This document shows positions 35,482 through 44,530 of a stretch of 64,000 nt of DNA, piece after piece; position 1 is the stretch's first letter; the number at the start of each line of letters is the position of its first letter. A program made the position numbers and the translations under genes. The stretch comes from Sphingomonas sp. GC_Shp_5 (GTDB lineage Bacteria; Pseudomonadota; Alphaproteobacteria; Sphingomonadales; Sphingomonadaceae). The stretch is taken from contig NZ_JALNUP010000001.1 of assembly GCF_026540855.1 (NCBI RefSeq), positions 186,001 through 250,000 of the forward strand. Direction: 5' to 3'. Below the pieces are notes generated by a model. It was not told the DNA's origin. It saw nothing but the letters and a program-made list of their open reading frames with translations, and searched no databases.

Positions 35482-36229
35482 AAGCGATCATCGCCTCGGT
35501 CTTGGGAATGGCGGCAGGCGTGCCGACATCGAACCACAGGCCCTGGTGGACCTGCGCATAGGCGCGGCCCGCGGCGATCGCGCGATCCCAGAACAGGTTG
35601 GTCGAGAACGGCCCCTCGGGCCAGGCCGCGATGATCCGCGGGTGGATGATCTGGATCCCGGTGTAGACGAACGGCGCGGTGCGGCCGGGCTTGCGACGGC
35701 TGGTAATCCGCCCGTCGGCGGCGACGTTGAAGTCGCCCTGCCCCTTATGGTTGTTGGCGCGGGCATAAGGCACCACCAGTAGCAGCGCGTCCATCGCCGC
35801 ATCGTCCCAGCGCGAGGCGAGCAGCTTGATCGCATCGACCGGGCCATCCAGCCAGAGATTGTCGCTGTTGACCACCAGCACCGGCTCGTCCCCGAGCAGG
35901 CCGCGGGCCTGGACCAGCCCGCCGCCGGTTTCCATCAGCTGCGGGCGCTCGTCGGAGATCACCACCTCGATGCCATCGTCGCGATTGCTGACATGCGCGG
36001 CCAGCGTGTCGGCGAGGTAATGGACGTTGACCACCGCGCGCTTGATGCCCGCCGCTGCCAGGCGATCAAACACATGGTCGATCAGCGGCTTGCCAGCGAC
36101 CTCGACCAGCGGCTTGGGGCGGCTCGCGGTCAGAGGCCGCATCCGCTTGCCGAGACCGGCCGCCATCACCATCGCGGTGGTCGGCACCAACCCACCCGGA
36201 TCCGGGCGGAGGCTACGCTGCCGGCTCAT
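35474..36229 (-). CDS. murU: MurU-like N-acetylmuramate-1-phosphate uridylyltransferase
   Basis: Nucleotidyltransferase of 251 residues with the signature MAAGLGKRMRPLTASRPKPLV, followed by VVNSDNLWLDG holding the metal-binding Asp. In the cell-wall recycling bypass MurU converts MurNAc-1-phosphate to UDP-MurNAc. The identity rests on the overlap (ATGA) with an AmgK-like kinase gene, the standard pair. By sequence alone a mannose- or glucose-1-phosphate nucleotidyltransferase would be hard to exclude. Confidence 0.85.
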   Translation of the reverse strand: MSRQRSLRPDPGGLVPTTAMVMAAGLGKRMRPLTASRPKPLVEVAGKPLIDHVFDRLAAAGIKRAVVNVHYLADTLAAHVSNRDDGIEVVISDERPQLMETGGGLVQARGLLGDEPVLVVNSDNLWLDGPVDAIKLLASRWDDAAMDALLLVVPYARANNHKGQGDFNVAADGRITSRRKPGRTAPFVYTGIQIIHPRIIAAWPEGPFSTNLFWDRAIAAGRAYAQVHQGLWFDVGTPAAIPKTEAMIAYG

Positions 36230-37200
36230 CGCGCCAGCACCAGCGGGTCGCCGCGCCGTTCGGCAGGGATGTTGGCGGCAAACCAGGCGGCGACCGGCGC
36301 CAGCACCGGCTCGGCGAGGTCGCGCTCGAGATAGGCCCAGACCCGCGGGCACAGGGCCGCGTAACGCGCCTTGCCGTCGCGTCGCCACAACCGGGTAAAG
36401 ATGCCGATGACCTTGGCGTTCCGCTGTGCGCCGAGCACATGATAGGCCTGCATGAACGCCTCGTTCGCGCCGGTCGCGGCACGATAGCGGGCGAGCATCT
36501 TCTCCTCCACCGCCGGCGCGACGTCACGGCGCGCATCCTGGAGCAGCGAGACGAGATCATAGGCTGGGTGGCCGGCGAGCGCGTCCTGGAAGTCGAGCAG
36601 CCCCAGCCGCCGGTCGGGGCCAACCAGCATCAAGTTTTCGGCATGGTAATCGCGCAGCACGGTAACGGGCTCGGCGGTGAGCGCGTGGTCGAACACGGCG
36701 TCCCAGGCCTCGCGATAGCCTTCGAGATCGGGCACGATGCCCACCGCATCACAATACCAGTCGACGAACAGCGTCACTTCTCGGTGCAGCACGGCGCGAT
36801 CGTAGGGCTGCAGTGCGCCCGCGGGCTGCTTGGCCAAGGCCACGAGCAGGTCGATCGCAGGTGCGTAAAGCGCGAGTTCGGACAACGGCTCCGCATCGGC
36901 CGCCTCCCGCAGGCGATCGTCGCCAAAATCCTCGATCAGCACGAGGCCCTGCTCGAGATCGGCGGCATAGATGGTCGGCGCGGCGAAGCCATGGTCGCTT
37001 AGCCACTCGGCGATGGCAATAAACGGTCGCGGATCCTCATGCGGCGGCGGAGCGTCCATCAGGATAGCGCTGCGATCCCCCGCGTGGACGCGAAAATACC
37101 GGCGAAACGAGGCATCGCCGGCGAGTGGCCGGATCTCCCCGCCCCAGCCGTGCGCATCGAGAAAGGCGGCAGCGCCGGCGGGCGGGATCATATCGGCCAT
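36226..37200 (-). CDS. amgK: AmgK-like anomeric MurNAc/GlcNAc kinase (APH fold)
   Basis: Aminoglycoside-phosphotransferase-fold sugar kinase of 324 residues. The catalytic loop is LRDYHAENLMLV (Asp, His, Asn) and the metal-binding DFQD is in LGLLDFQDAL. The neighbouring MurU points to AmgK, which phosphorylates MurNAc at C1 to bypass de novo synthesis. ATG 37200 has GGAAG five bases upstream and overlaps tsaE by 13 bases; ATG 37212 is a weaker alternative. Confidence 0.86.
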   Translation of the reverse strand: MADMIPPAGAAAFLDAHGWGGEIRPLAGDASFRRYFRVHAGDRSAILMDAPPPHEDPRPFIAIAEWLSDHGFAAPTIYAADLEQGLVLIEDFGDDRLREAADAEPLSELALYAPAIDLLVALAKQPAGALQPYDRAVLHREVTLFVDWYCDAVGIVPDLEGYREAWDAVFDHALTAEPVTVLRDYHAENLMLVGPDRRLGLLDFQDALAGHPAYDLVSLLQDARRDVAPAVEEKMLARYRAATGANEAFMQAYHVLGAQRNAKVIGIFTRLWRRDGKARYAALCPRVWAYLERDLAEPVLAPVAAWFAANIPAERRGDPLVLAR

Positions 37201-37628
37201 CGCGGCTTCCATGACGCGGGTACCTGCGCTGTCAAGATTCGTGCGCCGTCCGGAGCTGTCTCCAGGTGTAGCGCCAGCGCATCCGACCACCATCCGGGCG
37301 CCCGCTCGGGCCATTCCACAAGGATCAGCGAATCGGACCGGGCATCGTCGAGCCCGAGCTCGTCGATCTCGCCAGCGTCTTCAATCCGATACAGATCGAC
37401 ATGCAGCACCGGCAGCCGGGTCTCGGGCGGGGCATAGGATTGGACGATCGCGAAACTCGGGCTTGGCGCCTCGCCGATCAGCCCGAGGCTGGCGAGCAGC
37501 CCGCGCGCGATCGTGGTCTTGCCCGCGCCAAGGTCACCATTGAGGGTGATGACATCACCCGGGCGGACCAGCGCCGCCAGCCCCGCCCCGAACGCCTCGG
37601 TTGCTTGGCTATCGGCCAAGCGAGTCAT
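37188..37628 (-). CDS. tsaE: tRNA threonylcarbamoyladenosine biosynthesis ATPase TsaE
   Basis: P-loop ATPase of 146 residues needed with TsaB and TsaD for t6A modification at tRNA position 37. The Walker A motif is GDLGAGKTT at 31-39, followed by PSPSFAIVQSY and HVDLYRI, both family-typical. It overlaps the divL-like gene by 4 bases (ATGA) and amgK by 13. Confidence 0.95.
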   Translation of the reverse strand: MTRLADSQATEAFGAGLAALVRPGDVITLNGDLGAGKTTIARGLLASLGLIGEAPSPSFAIVQSYAPPETRLPVLHVDLYRIEDAGEIDELGLDDARSDSLILVEWPERAPGWWSDALALHLETAPDGARILTAQVPASWKPRWPI

Positions 37629-39976
37629 CGACGCGGCAGCTCAATGGTGACCAAGGTGCCCTCCCCTGGTTCGGAGACGAGATCAATGCTGCCACCATGC
37701 GCCTCGACGAACTGCTTGGCGAGCGGCAGGCCAAGCCCGAGCGCCCGTTCGCCGGTCGGCTGCATGCCTGGCGCTGCGAACCGGTCGAACGCGCTGGCGA
37801 CAGTGGCCGTGTCCATCCCAAAGCCATCATCCGACACCACGATTCGCGCTGCGGTGGCGCTGCCGTCGGCGTGGAGGAGCACCCGGCCGCCCTCGGGCGT
37901 GCCGGCGACGGCGTGGCGGAGCAGATGCTCCATCACCTCACGCAATCGCCGCGGATCGCCGGTGACCCGACCCACCGAGCGGGAAATCTCGAGCGCTAGA
38001 TCGAGCTTCCGCCGCCGGATTGCCGGCATCAGCGTGTCCGCCGCCGCCCGCGCGACCGCGGCGAGATCGACGTCCTCGCGCTCGATATCCGCGCTGCCGC
38101 CGCCACGGGTGAGATCGAGGACATCGTCGACGAGCAGCCCCAGCCGCTCCACCGAGTCGAGGATCGCCTCCACATAACCTTCGGCCGCGGTGGAGAGCTT
38201 GCCGGCGTAGCCGCCATGCAGCATCTCGGCGAAGCCGCTGATCGAGGTCAGCGGCGTGCGCAGCTCGTAGCTCATGTTGGCGACGAACTGCGTCTTGACC
38301 TTGTCCGCCGCTTCCAGCGCGTCGGCGCGGTCGCGCAGCGCCTGTTCGGCGCGGCGGCTGTCGGTGATGTCGAGCATGGTCAGGAGCGCGTTGCCGTCCG
38401 GCAGCGGCACCGCGGCGAACTCGAAGTGACGACCATCGGCGAAGGCAACCCGGCCGGTGCGCTGCTGGCGCTCGGCAGTGGCGGATTTGACGAGCTCGGG
38501 GATCAGCACCGCGCGATTGGGGGTGGCAAGCTTCGCGGCCGCCGCTTCGGCGAAGGCGTCGACGCGCGGATGAGCCGCTAGGAACTCCTCCTCGAAGCCC
38601 CACAGCGCGCGCATCCGGTTGTTCCACAATTGCAGCTTGCCGTCGGTGGCGAACACCGCAAGCGCCTCGAACAGATTGTCGAACGTCGCAGTGCGGACGC
38701 GCAGCAGCGTGTCGCGTGCGCTGGCGAGCTGGACCTGCTCGGTGCGGTCCTCGAAGATCAGTAGTAGCCCGCCGTCGGGCAGCGGCTGAGCGACCACGCG
38801 CAGGTGGGTGCCGCCGGTGAGGTGCCAATTCTCCTCGGTTGCCCCCTCGCCCGGCACGAACCATTCGCGGCGCTCGGCTTTCCAGCCGGGGAAGTCGCGC
38901 ACCTCGGGCAGCCGATTGGCTTCGCGCATGCGCTCGAGCACGCGATCGAATTCGGGGCGATCCGCCAGCCATTCGGCGCGCATCGCGAACATGCGGCGGA
39001 ACGGCTGGTTGCAGAACACCAGCGACCGGTCCGCGCCGAACTGCGCGACCCCGGCGGAGAGGCGATCAAGCATCGCGCGCTGCGCCTCGGCGAAGCGCTT
39101 GGCGCCGGCACGCGATTGTTCGAGATCCTCGATGTCCACGGCAAAGCCAGCGACGCCGCCATTGGGCAGCGGCACGTCATGCACCTGGAGCGAGCGCCGC
39201 TCGCCGCTGATGGTGGCAGGAACGATGTCCTGATGCGGGCGGCCGGTGGCGCGGGCCTCGGCGGCGCCGGTCTGTGGTCCGCCGCGTGCGGAGCCCTCGA
39301 CCAGTTCCACCCCGCGGGCGATCACCTCGGCAGCGCTGCCGCCTTCCACCGCCGTCACATAGGCCGAATTGACCATCGACAGCTTCAGGTCGGCGCCGCG
39401 GTACCACATCGGCAACGGCGCCGCCTCGATCAGCCCGGTTAGCGCGTCGAACGCTGCGGCAAGGCGCGAGGCTTCGCCGCCCAGCCGCGCGATCTCCGCC
39501 TCGGTATCGGTGGCGTCGAAAGCCCACAGGATCACCGCGCCGGTGGCGCCCAACTCGCCCGGCGCGCGGCTGCCGCGCACGGTGATCGCACGACCCGAGC
39601 CTTGCGGATGGAGCGCGCGGGTGAAGCTGCGCCCGGCACGCTGGGCGGCGAGCACGTCCGCACCGAGCGCCGCGGCCTCGTCGCTGCTGAGGCCGACGTC
39701 GTCACCGACCAGATCGACCATGAAGCGCGGCGCCACCGCGAGGCCGAGCCAGTCGACCATTCGCGCCGGCAGCTCGACGCGGCCGTCGGCACGGACCAGC
39801 ATCGCAAGCGCCGGCGCGGCGCTGCGCAGCGCTTCGGCTTCGCGGCTCCCGGCGGTGAGCGCGAGCGCCTGGCCGCGCTGCCGCCAGCCGGTGAACAGCG
39901 CCACGCCGGCGCCAGCGATCAACAGCGCCATCACCGCGCCGCATCCAACCGCTGCCATCACCGAAAGCTGGATCAA
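37625..39976 (-). CDS. divL: DivL-like PAS sensor kinase with Tyr in place of the phospho-accepting His
   Basis: 783-residue membrane-anchored kinase. One N-terminal helix (about 9-30) and several PAS-like domains (about 45-530) precede a HisKA/HATPase module. The H-box reads NMSYELRTPLTS: Tyr570 replaces the usual His. This is the hallmark of DivL, the Caulobacter cell-cycle regulator that binds DivK and controls CckA. The N-box Asn also looks replaced (HLLRHA), while SDDGFGM and GLGLPLAK remain. The start is TTG 39976, with GAGGGG 6 bases upstream. It heads an operon of six overlapping genes. Confidence 0.85.
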   Translation of the reverse strand: MIQLSVMAAVGCGAVMALLIAGAGVALFTGWRQRGQALALTAGSREAEALRSAAPALAMLVRADGRVELPARMVDWLGLAVAPRFMVDLVGDDVGLSSDEAAALGADVLAAQRAGRSFTRALHPQGSGRAITVRGSRAPGELGATGAVILWAFDATDTEAEIARLGGEASRLAAAFDALTGLIEAAPLPMWYRGADLKLSMVNSAYVTAVEGGSAAEVIARGVELVEGSARGGPQTGAAEARATGRPHQDIVPATISGERRSLQVHDVPLPNGGVAGFAVDIEDLEQSRAGAKRFAEAQRAMLDRLSAGVAQFGADRSLVFCNQPFRRMFAMRAEWLADRPEFDRVLERMREANRLPEVRDFPGWKAERREWFVPGEGATEENWHLTGGTHLRVVAQPLPDGGLLLIFEDRTEQVQLASARDTLLRVRTATFDNLFEALAVFATDGKLQLWNNRMRALWGFEEEFLAAHPRVDAFAEAAAAKLATPNRAVLIPELVKSATAERQQRTGRVAFADGRHFEFAAVPLPDGNALLTMLDITDSRRAEQALRDRADALEAADKVKTQFVANMSYELRTPLTSISGFAEMLHGGYAGKLSTAAEGYVEAILDSVERLGLLVDDVLDLTRGGGSADIEREDVDLAAVARAAADTLMPAIRRRKLDLALEISRSVGRVTGDPRRLREVMEHLLRHAVAGTPEGGRVLLHADGSATAARIVVSDDGFGMDTATVASAFDRFAAPGMQPTGERALGLGLPLAKQFVEAHGGSIDLVSEPGEGTLVTIELPRR

Positions 39977-40067
39977 CGATTACCCCTCTGGCGCGCATGA
40001 GCCGCCAAGCACCTCTATTGCAACGCTGCGCGGGGCGAAAGCAACGGCCGCGAGTGTGGGCCACAGC

Positions 40068-40093
40068 AAAAGGGCGGAGCCGAAGCCCCGCCC
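40068..40093 (-). terminator. Rho-independent terminator of ahcY
   Basis: On the minus strand a 9-bp stem (40093-40085 with 40080-40072, one G-U pair) closes a TTCG tetraloop and is followed by TTTT (40071-40068). It lies 28 bases beyond the ahcY stop. Confidence 0.85.
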
Positions 40094-40120
40094 TCTTACC
40101 TGTTCGGCTGGATCTGCCGC

Positions 40121-41542
40121 TTAGTAGCGGTAGTGATCCGGCTTGAACGGGCCTTCCACCGGCACGCCGATGTAGCCGGCCTGCTTCGGCGTGAGCTTCG
40201 ACAGCTTGACGCCGAGCTTCTCGAGGTGGAGCGCGGCGACCTTCTCGTCGAGATGCTTGGGGAGCACATAGACTTCGTTCTTGTAGTTCTCGCCCTTGGT
40301 GAAGAGCTCGATCTGCGCCAGCGTCTGGTTGGTGAACGACGCCGACATCACGAACGAGGGATGGCCCGTCGCGCAGCCGAGGTTCACCAGGCGGCCCTTA
40401 GCGAGGATGATGATCTGCTTCCCGTCGGGGAACTTCACCAGATCGGTACCCGGCTTCACTTCGTCCCACTCATAGTTGGAGAGGGCGGCGATCTGGATCT
40501 CGCTGTCGAAGTGGCCGATGTTGCAGACGATCGCCATCGGCTTCATCGCCTTCATGTGATCGGCGGTGATGACGTCGGCGTTGCCGGTGGCGGTGCAGAA
40601 GATGTCTGCACGCTGGACGGCCTCGTCCATGGTGACGACCTCGAAGCCCTCCATCGCCGCCTGCAGCGCGCAGATCGGGTCGATCTCCGTGACGAGGACG
40701 CGGGCGCCGCCGTTGCGGAGCGACTGCGCCGAGCCCTTGCCGACGTCACCGAAGCCGGCAACCGCGGCGACCTTGCCGGCGAGCATCACGTCGGTGGCGC
40801 GACGGATCGCATCGACCAGCGATTCCTTGCAGCCGTAGAGGTTGTCGAACTTCGACTTGGTCACCGAGTCGTTGACGTTGATCGCCGGGAACGGCAGCTC
40901 GCCCTTCTTGGCGATCTCGTACAGACGGTGGACGCCGGTGGTGGTCTCTTCCGAGACGCCCTTAAGGTTCTTGACCGTCTCGGTGAGGTAGCCCGGGAAC
41001 TTGGCGACGAATGCCTTCACCGAGCGCTGGAACTCGACCTCCTCGTCATTCTCCGGCTCGCCGAACGACGCACCGGCCTCGAGCTTGGCGCCCCACAGCG
41101 CGAACATGGTGGCATCGCCGCCGTCGTCGAGGATGATGTTGGCGGTCTGCCCGGTGGTGCCGGCACCCCAGTTGAAAATATCGCCGACATAGTCCCAATA
41201 ATCGGCCAGCGTTTCGCCCTTAACGGCGAACACCGGGATGCCGGCGGCCGCGATGGCGGCGGCGGCGTGATCCTGGGTGGAGAAGATGTTGCAGGTTGCC
41301 CAGCGGACTTCGGCGCCGAGCGCGACCAGCGTCTCGATCAGCACCGCGGTCTGGATCGTCATGTGCAGCGAGCCGGTGATGCGCGCGCCCTTCAAGGGCT
41401 GCGACGCGCCGAACTCGTCGCGCAGCGCCATCAGGCCGGGCATCTCGGTCTCGGCGATATCGATCTCCTTGCGGCCGAAGGCGGCAAGGCTGATGTCCTT
41501 GATGACGTAGTCATGCTGTTCGGCTGCGAGCGCGGTGGCCAC
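40121..41542 (-). CDS. ahcY: S-adenosylhomocysteine hydrolase
   Basis: NAD-dependent enzyme splitting S-adenosylhomocysteine into adenosine and homocysteine, which keeps methyltransferases from product inhibition. Family segments include [24 protein letters not shown] and the NAD loop [13 protein letters not shown], and the end is the usual KPDHYRY. The start is GTG 41542, with GAGGAG 8 bases upstream, giving 473 residues. The promoter region holds a perfect 20-bp palindrome, and the gene ends at a strong terminator. Confidence 0.97.
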   Translation of the reverse strand: MATALAAEQHDYVIKDISLAAFGRKEIDIAETEMPGLMALRDEFGASQPLKGARITGSLHMTIQTAVLIETLVALGAEVRWATCNIFSTQDHAAAAIAAAGIPVFAVKGETLADYWDYVGDIFNWGAGTTGQTANIILDDGGDATMFALWGAKLEAGASFGEPENDEEVEFQRSVKAFVAKFPGYLTETVKNLKGVSEETTTGVHRLYEIAKKGELPFPAINVNDSVTKSKFDNLYGCKESLVDAIRRATDVMLAGKVAAVAGFGDVGKGSAQSLRNGGARVLVTEIDPICALQAAMEGFEVVTMDEAVQRADIFCTATGNADVITADHMKAMKPMAIVCNIGHFDSEIQIAALSNYEWDEVKPGTDLVKFPDGKQIIILAKGRLVNLGCATGHPSFVMSASFTNQTLAQIELFTKGENYKNEVYVLPKHLDEKVAALHLEKLGVKLSKLTPKQAGYIGVPVEGPFKPDHYRY

Positions 41543-41628
41543 GGGAATTCTCCTCAATCTTCGCTAACATCGCGCATATCGACATGCGCGCAAGCCGCCC
41601 AAGTAGCGACCCGGCCGCCCCAAATCAA

Positions 41629-41648
41629 ATATAAAGATATCTTTATAT
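41629..41648. promoter_or_regulatory. Perfect 20-bp palindrome upstream of ahcY, candidate repressor site
   Basis: ATATAAAGATATCTTTATAT is an exact palindrome, strikingly AT-rich in a GC-rich genome, 87 bases before the ahcY start and 6 bases beyond the algH stop. It resembles sites of ArsR-type regulators that sense S-adenosylhomocysteine in other proteobacteria (recalled, not checked). No such regulator gene is in the window. Confidence 0.75.
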
Positions 41649-41654
41649 GATGTC

Positions 41655-42215
41655 TCAGGCGGTGCCGGTGGCGGCGACCAGCAGCCGCGGGTCGATCCCG
41701 GCATCGGCAAAGGCCGCGGTCCAGCGCTCGGGCGCGGGGACGTCGAACAGCAGCCGCTCATCACCCGGCAGATTGAACCAGCCGGGCCGGGCGAGCTCGC
41801 CATCGAGCTGGCCCTCGCCCCAGCCGGCATAACCGAGCGCGACCACATAGCGCCCCGGTCCGTTGCCCTCGGCGATCGCGCGCAGCACGTCGACGGTGCT
41901 CGACAACGCCCAGCGGCCGCCGACGTCGATCGTGTCCTGCCCGCCCCAATCGAGCGTGTGGACGACGAAGCCGCGGCGCGGCTCGACCGGGCCGCCGAAA
42001 TGGATCGGCGCATCGGGGGCGACGCCATGGTCGATCTCGAACTGATCGAGCAGATCGTGGAGCCCGAGCCCGTCGATCACCGCGCCAAGACCGATGCCGA
42101 TCGCGCCCTCGGCATCGTGCGCGCACATCGCGATCACCGCGCGCTCGAAGTGCGGATCGGTCATCGCCGGCATGGCGAGAAGGAATTGGCCGGACAAATA
42201 AACGGGTTGGATCAT
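41655..42215 (-). CDS. YqgE/AlgH family protein (UPF0301)
   Basis: 186-residue protein of a widespread family of unknown biochemical function. The typical N-terminus YLSGQFLLAMPAMTDPHFERAVI and the HFGGPVEPRRGFVVH segment are present. In Pseudomonas the name algH came from an effect on alginate expression. It lies upstream of ahcY on the same strand, but the palindrome and a 112-base gap separate them. It is divergent from the peroxiredoxin. Confidence 0.92.
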   Translation of the reverse strand: MIQPVYLSGQFLLAMPAMTDPHFERAVIAMCAHDAEGAIGIGLGAVIDGLGLHDLLDQFEIDHGVAPDAPIHFGGPVEPRRGFVVHTLDWGGQDTIDVGGRWALSSTVDVLRAIAEGNGPGRYVVALGYAGWGEGQLDGELARPGWFNLPGDERLLFDVPAPERWTAAFADAGIDPRLLVAATGTA

Positions 42216-42251
42216 GATGACCCACCATAGGCGCGGTCCACCCGCGCCACC

Positions 42252-42323
42252 ATGCTTGAATTCGCCGCCCGCCTCGCCGAGGAAGACGCCGCCCGCCAGC
42301 TTCGGCGGACAGGAGATGGATGA
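42252..42323 (+). CDS. Possible 23-codon upstream ORF coupled to the peroxiredoxin
   Basis: A short frame encoding a charged, helical-looking peptide (MLEFAARLAEEDAARQLRR plus four residues) ends TGA at 42321-42323, interlocked with ATG 42320 and ATG 42323 of the next gene. Its codons include that gene's AGGAG ribosome site. It has no clear ribosome site of its own. It could be a coupling leader peptide or chance. Confidence 0.3.
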   Translation: MLEFAARLAEEDAARQLRRTGDG

Positions 42324-42802
42324 TGACGATCAGCGTCGGCGACCGACTGCCCACCGCAACCCTGGTCAAGGTGACCGCCGACGGCCCCGACCAAGTCAGC
42401 ACCGACGATTTCTTCGCCGGCCGCACGGTCGCGCTGTTCGCCGTTCCCGGCGCCTTCACCCCGACCTGCTCGGCGCGCCACCTGCCGGGCTTCATCGACA
42501 AGGCCGACGAGCTCAAGGCCAAGGGCGTCGACAAGATCGCCTGCACCTCGGTCAATGACGCGTTCGTGATGGGCGCCTGGGCGAAGTCCGCCGAGGCGCA
42601 GGGCATTACCATGCTCGCCGACGGCAACGGGGCCTTCGCCGAGGCGCTGGGGCTGACCATGGATGGCAGCAAATTCGGCATGGGCACGCGCAGCCAGCGC
42701 TATGCGATGCTGGTCAAGGACGGCGTGGTGGAACAGCTCAACATCGAAGAGGGCGGCGAGTTCAGGGTCAGCTCGGCGGAGTATCTGCTCGGCGCGATGT
42801 GA
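42323..42802 (+). CDS. Peroxiredoxin of the Prx5 type
   Basis: Thiol peroxidase of 159 residues with the Prx5 active-site segment PGAFTPTCSARHLPGF; the peroxidatic Cys is C49 and a second Cys is at 74. These enzymes reduce hydrogen peroxide and organic peroxides in the cytoplasm using thioredoxin- or glutathione-linked donors. AGGAG at 42311-42315 is 7 bases before ATG 42323; ATG 42320, one codon earlier, is equally in frame. Confidence 0.94.
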   Translation: MTISVGDRLPTATLVKVTADGPDQVSTDDFFAGRTVALFAVPGAFTPTCSARHLPGFIDKADELKAKGVDKIACTSVNDAFVMGAWAKSAEAQGITMLADGNGAFAEALGLTMDGSKFGMGTRSQRYAMLVKDGVVEQLNIEEGGEFRVSSAEYLLGAM

Positions 42803-42817
42803 CCTGCGTTGCCGCCG

Positions 42818-42916
42818 CCGTCATGCTGAACGTGGTTCGGTGTTGATGGCTTGCGCTGCCGGCTGGCGTGCGGCGGCGGGTGGGCCATGGATCCTGAAGC
42901 GAGTTCAGGATGACGG
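42818..42916. repeat. REP-like palindromic intergenic element
   Basis: CCGTCATGCTGAAC (42818-42831) and GTTCAGGATGACGG (42903-42916) are inverted copies matching at 13 of 14 positions, with a GC-rich centre. Related CGTCA...TGACG ends recur in other gaps of this window. Confidence 0.6.
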
Positions 42917-42990
42917 TGGGCGGTGAGGCGGCGCGAGGCGGCGCTGCCCGCCGTCTTGCCTCTGTCACCCGGCCCGCGTAACAATCCCGG

Positions 42991-44442
42991 ATGTCAACTG
43001 CATCCCAGATCGTCTCCGACCTCGACCGGCTGTATCGCGCCTCGGTCGACCGCCTCCAGGCCGCGCTCACCGCCTATCTTCGCGATGGTACACCGCCAGC
43101 CGCCGAAACGCGCCGCGATGGCTCGTTCGCCTATCCCGAGATCCACCTCACCTTCCGCGGCAGCGACGATCGCCCGGCGCCGCTGCGCTCGTTCGGCCGC
43201 CTGGTGTCGCCCGGCGAGTATCGGATCAGCGTCACCAAGCCGGGGCTGTTCGCGGACTACCTCACCGAGCAATTGACGCTGCTGATCGAGGATTATGACG
43301 TCGATGTCGCGGCGGTGGAGGGGCGGCAGGAGATCCCCTTCCCCTACGTGCTCGATCCCGGCCATGCGCTGAGCCTCGACACCGTCTCGGCGACCGAGCT
43401 GGCGCGGCACTTCCCCGCCACCGAGCTCGCGCATATCGGTGACGAGATCGCCGACGGATTGTGGGCGCCGCACGACGAGGTCCGCCCGCTGGCGCTGTTC
43501 GACGGGCTGCGCACCGACTTCAGCCTGGCGCGGCTGCGCCACTATATGGGCACGCCCGCCGAGCACACCCAGCGTTTCGTGCTGTTCACCAACTACCATC
43601 GCTATGTCGACGAGTTCGTGCGCTGGGCGGCATCGCAGCTGGGGCCGCGCGAGGATGGCAGCCCGAGCCGGTTCACCGCCTTGTCGGGCGCGGGCAATGT
43701 GATGATCGAGCGCGCCGAGGACGTCGACACAATCGTGTCCGACAGCGCGTGGCGGCGGCACCAGATGCCGGCCTATCATTTAATGGCGGACGACCGCACC
43801 GGCATTACCCTGGTCAACATCGGCGTTGGCCCGTCCAACGCCAAGACGATCTGCGACCATCTCGCGGTAATGCGCCCCGAGGCTTGGCTGATGATCGGCC
43901 ATTGCGGCGGGCTGCGCCCGAGCCAGCGGATCGGCGACTATGTGCTCGCCCACGCCTATCTGCGCGACGACCATGTGCTCGACGACGTGCTGCCGCCCGA
44001 AATCCCGGTGCCCGCGATCGCCGAGGTCCAGCAGGCGTTGGCGCGCGCCTCCGAGATCGTCTCCGGGCAATCGGGCGAGGAACTCAAGCGACGGCTGCGG
44101 ACCGGGACGATCGTGACCACCGACGATCGCAACTGGGAGCTGCGCTACTCACGCTCGGCGCTGCGCTTCTCGCTGAGCCGCGCGGTCGGCATCGACATGG
44201 AGTCGGCGACGATCGCCGCGCAGGGTTACCGCTTCCGCGTACCCTATGGCACGCTGCTGTGCGTGTCCGACAAGCCGCTGCACGGCGAGCTCAAATTGCC
44301 GGGCCAGGCCAACCGTTTCTACGAGCGCGCGATCAGCGAGCATATGCGGATCGGGATCGAGACCTGCGAGCAGTTGCGGCTCGAAGGGGCCAAGCTGCAC
44401 AGCCGCAAGCTGCGCGCGTTCGACGAGCCGCCGTTCCGCTGA
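42991..44442 (+). CDS. amn: AMP nucleosidase
   Basis: Cleaves AMP to adenine and ribose 5-phosphate, controlling the adenylate pool. The 483-residue length fits Amn. The N-terminal half is the AMP nucleosidase-specific domain. The C-terminal half has the phosphorylase fold with GVGPSNAKTICDHLAVMRP, MIGHCGGLRPSQ and the nucleoside-site segment VGIDMESATIAAQGYRFRVP. It stands between intergenic repeats and a histone-like gene. Confidence 0.95.
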   Translation: MSTASQIVSDLDRLYRASVDRLQAALTAYLRDGTPPAAETRRDGSFAYPEIHLTFRGSDDRPAPLRSFGRLVSPGEYRISVTKPGLFADYLTEQLTLLIEDYDVDVAAVEGRQEIPFPYVLDPGHALSLDTVSATELARHFPATELAHIGDEIADGLWAPHDEVRPLALFDGLRTDFSLARLRHYMGTPAEHTQRFVLFTNYHRYVDEFVRWAASQLGPREDGSPSRFTALSGAGNVMIERAEDVDTIVSDSAWRRHQMPAYHLMADDRTGITLVNIGVGPSNAKTICDHLAVMRPEAWLMIGHCGGLRPSQRIGDYVLAHAYLRDDHVLDDVLPPEIPVPAIAEVQQALARASEIVSGQSGEELKRRLRTGTIVTTDDRNWELRYSRSALRFSLSRAVGIDMESATIAAQGYRFRVPYGTLLCVSDKPLHGELKLPGQANRFYERAISEHMRIGIETCEQLRLEGAKLHSRKLRAFDEPPFR

Positions 44443-44530
44443 GGCGCGGTCGGACCGCCGGCGAGGATGTCGGGGAAACCATCGGCGGTTAATGCGTTAC
44501 GGTAGCGAATCATTTCAGGGAGCTATAGCC

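Noticed and set aside
41543..41628. SAH or SAM riboswitch in the ahcY leader
   Set aside because: The 85-base leader shows no arrangement I recognise as such an aptamer; the palindrome is a better explanation for regulation.
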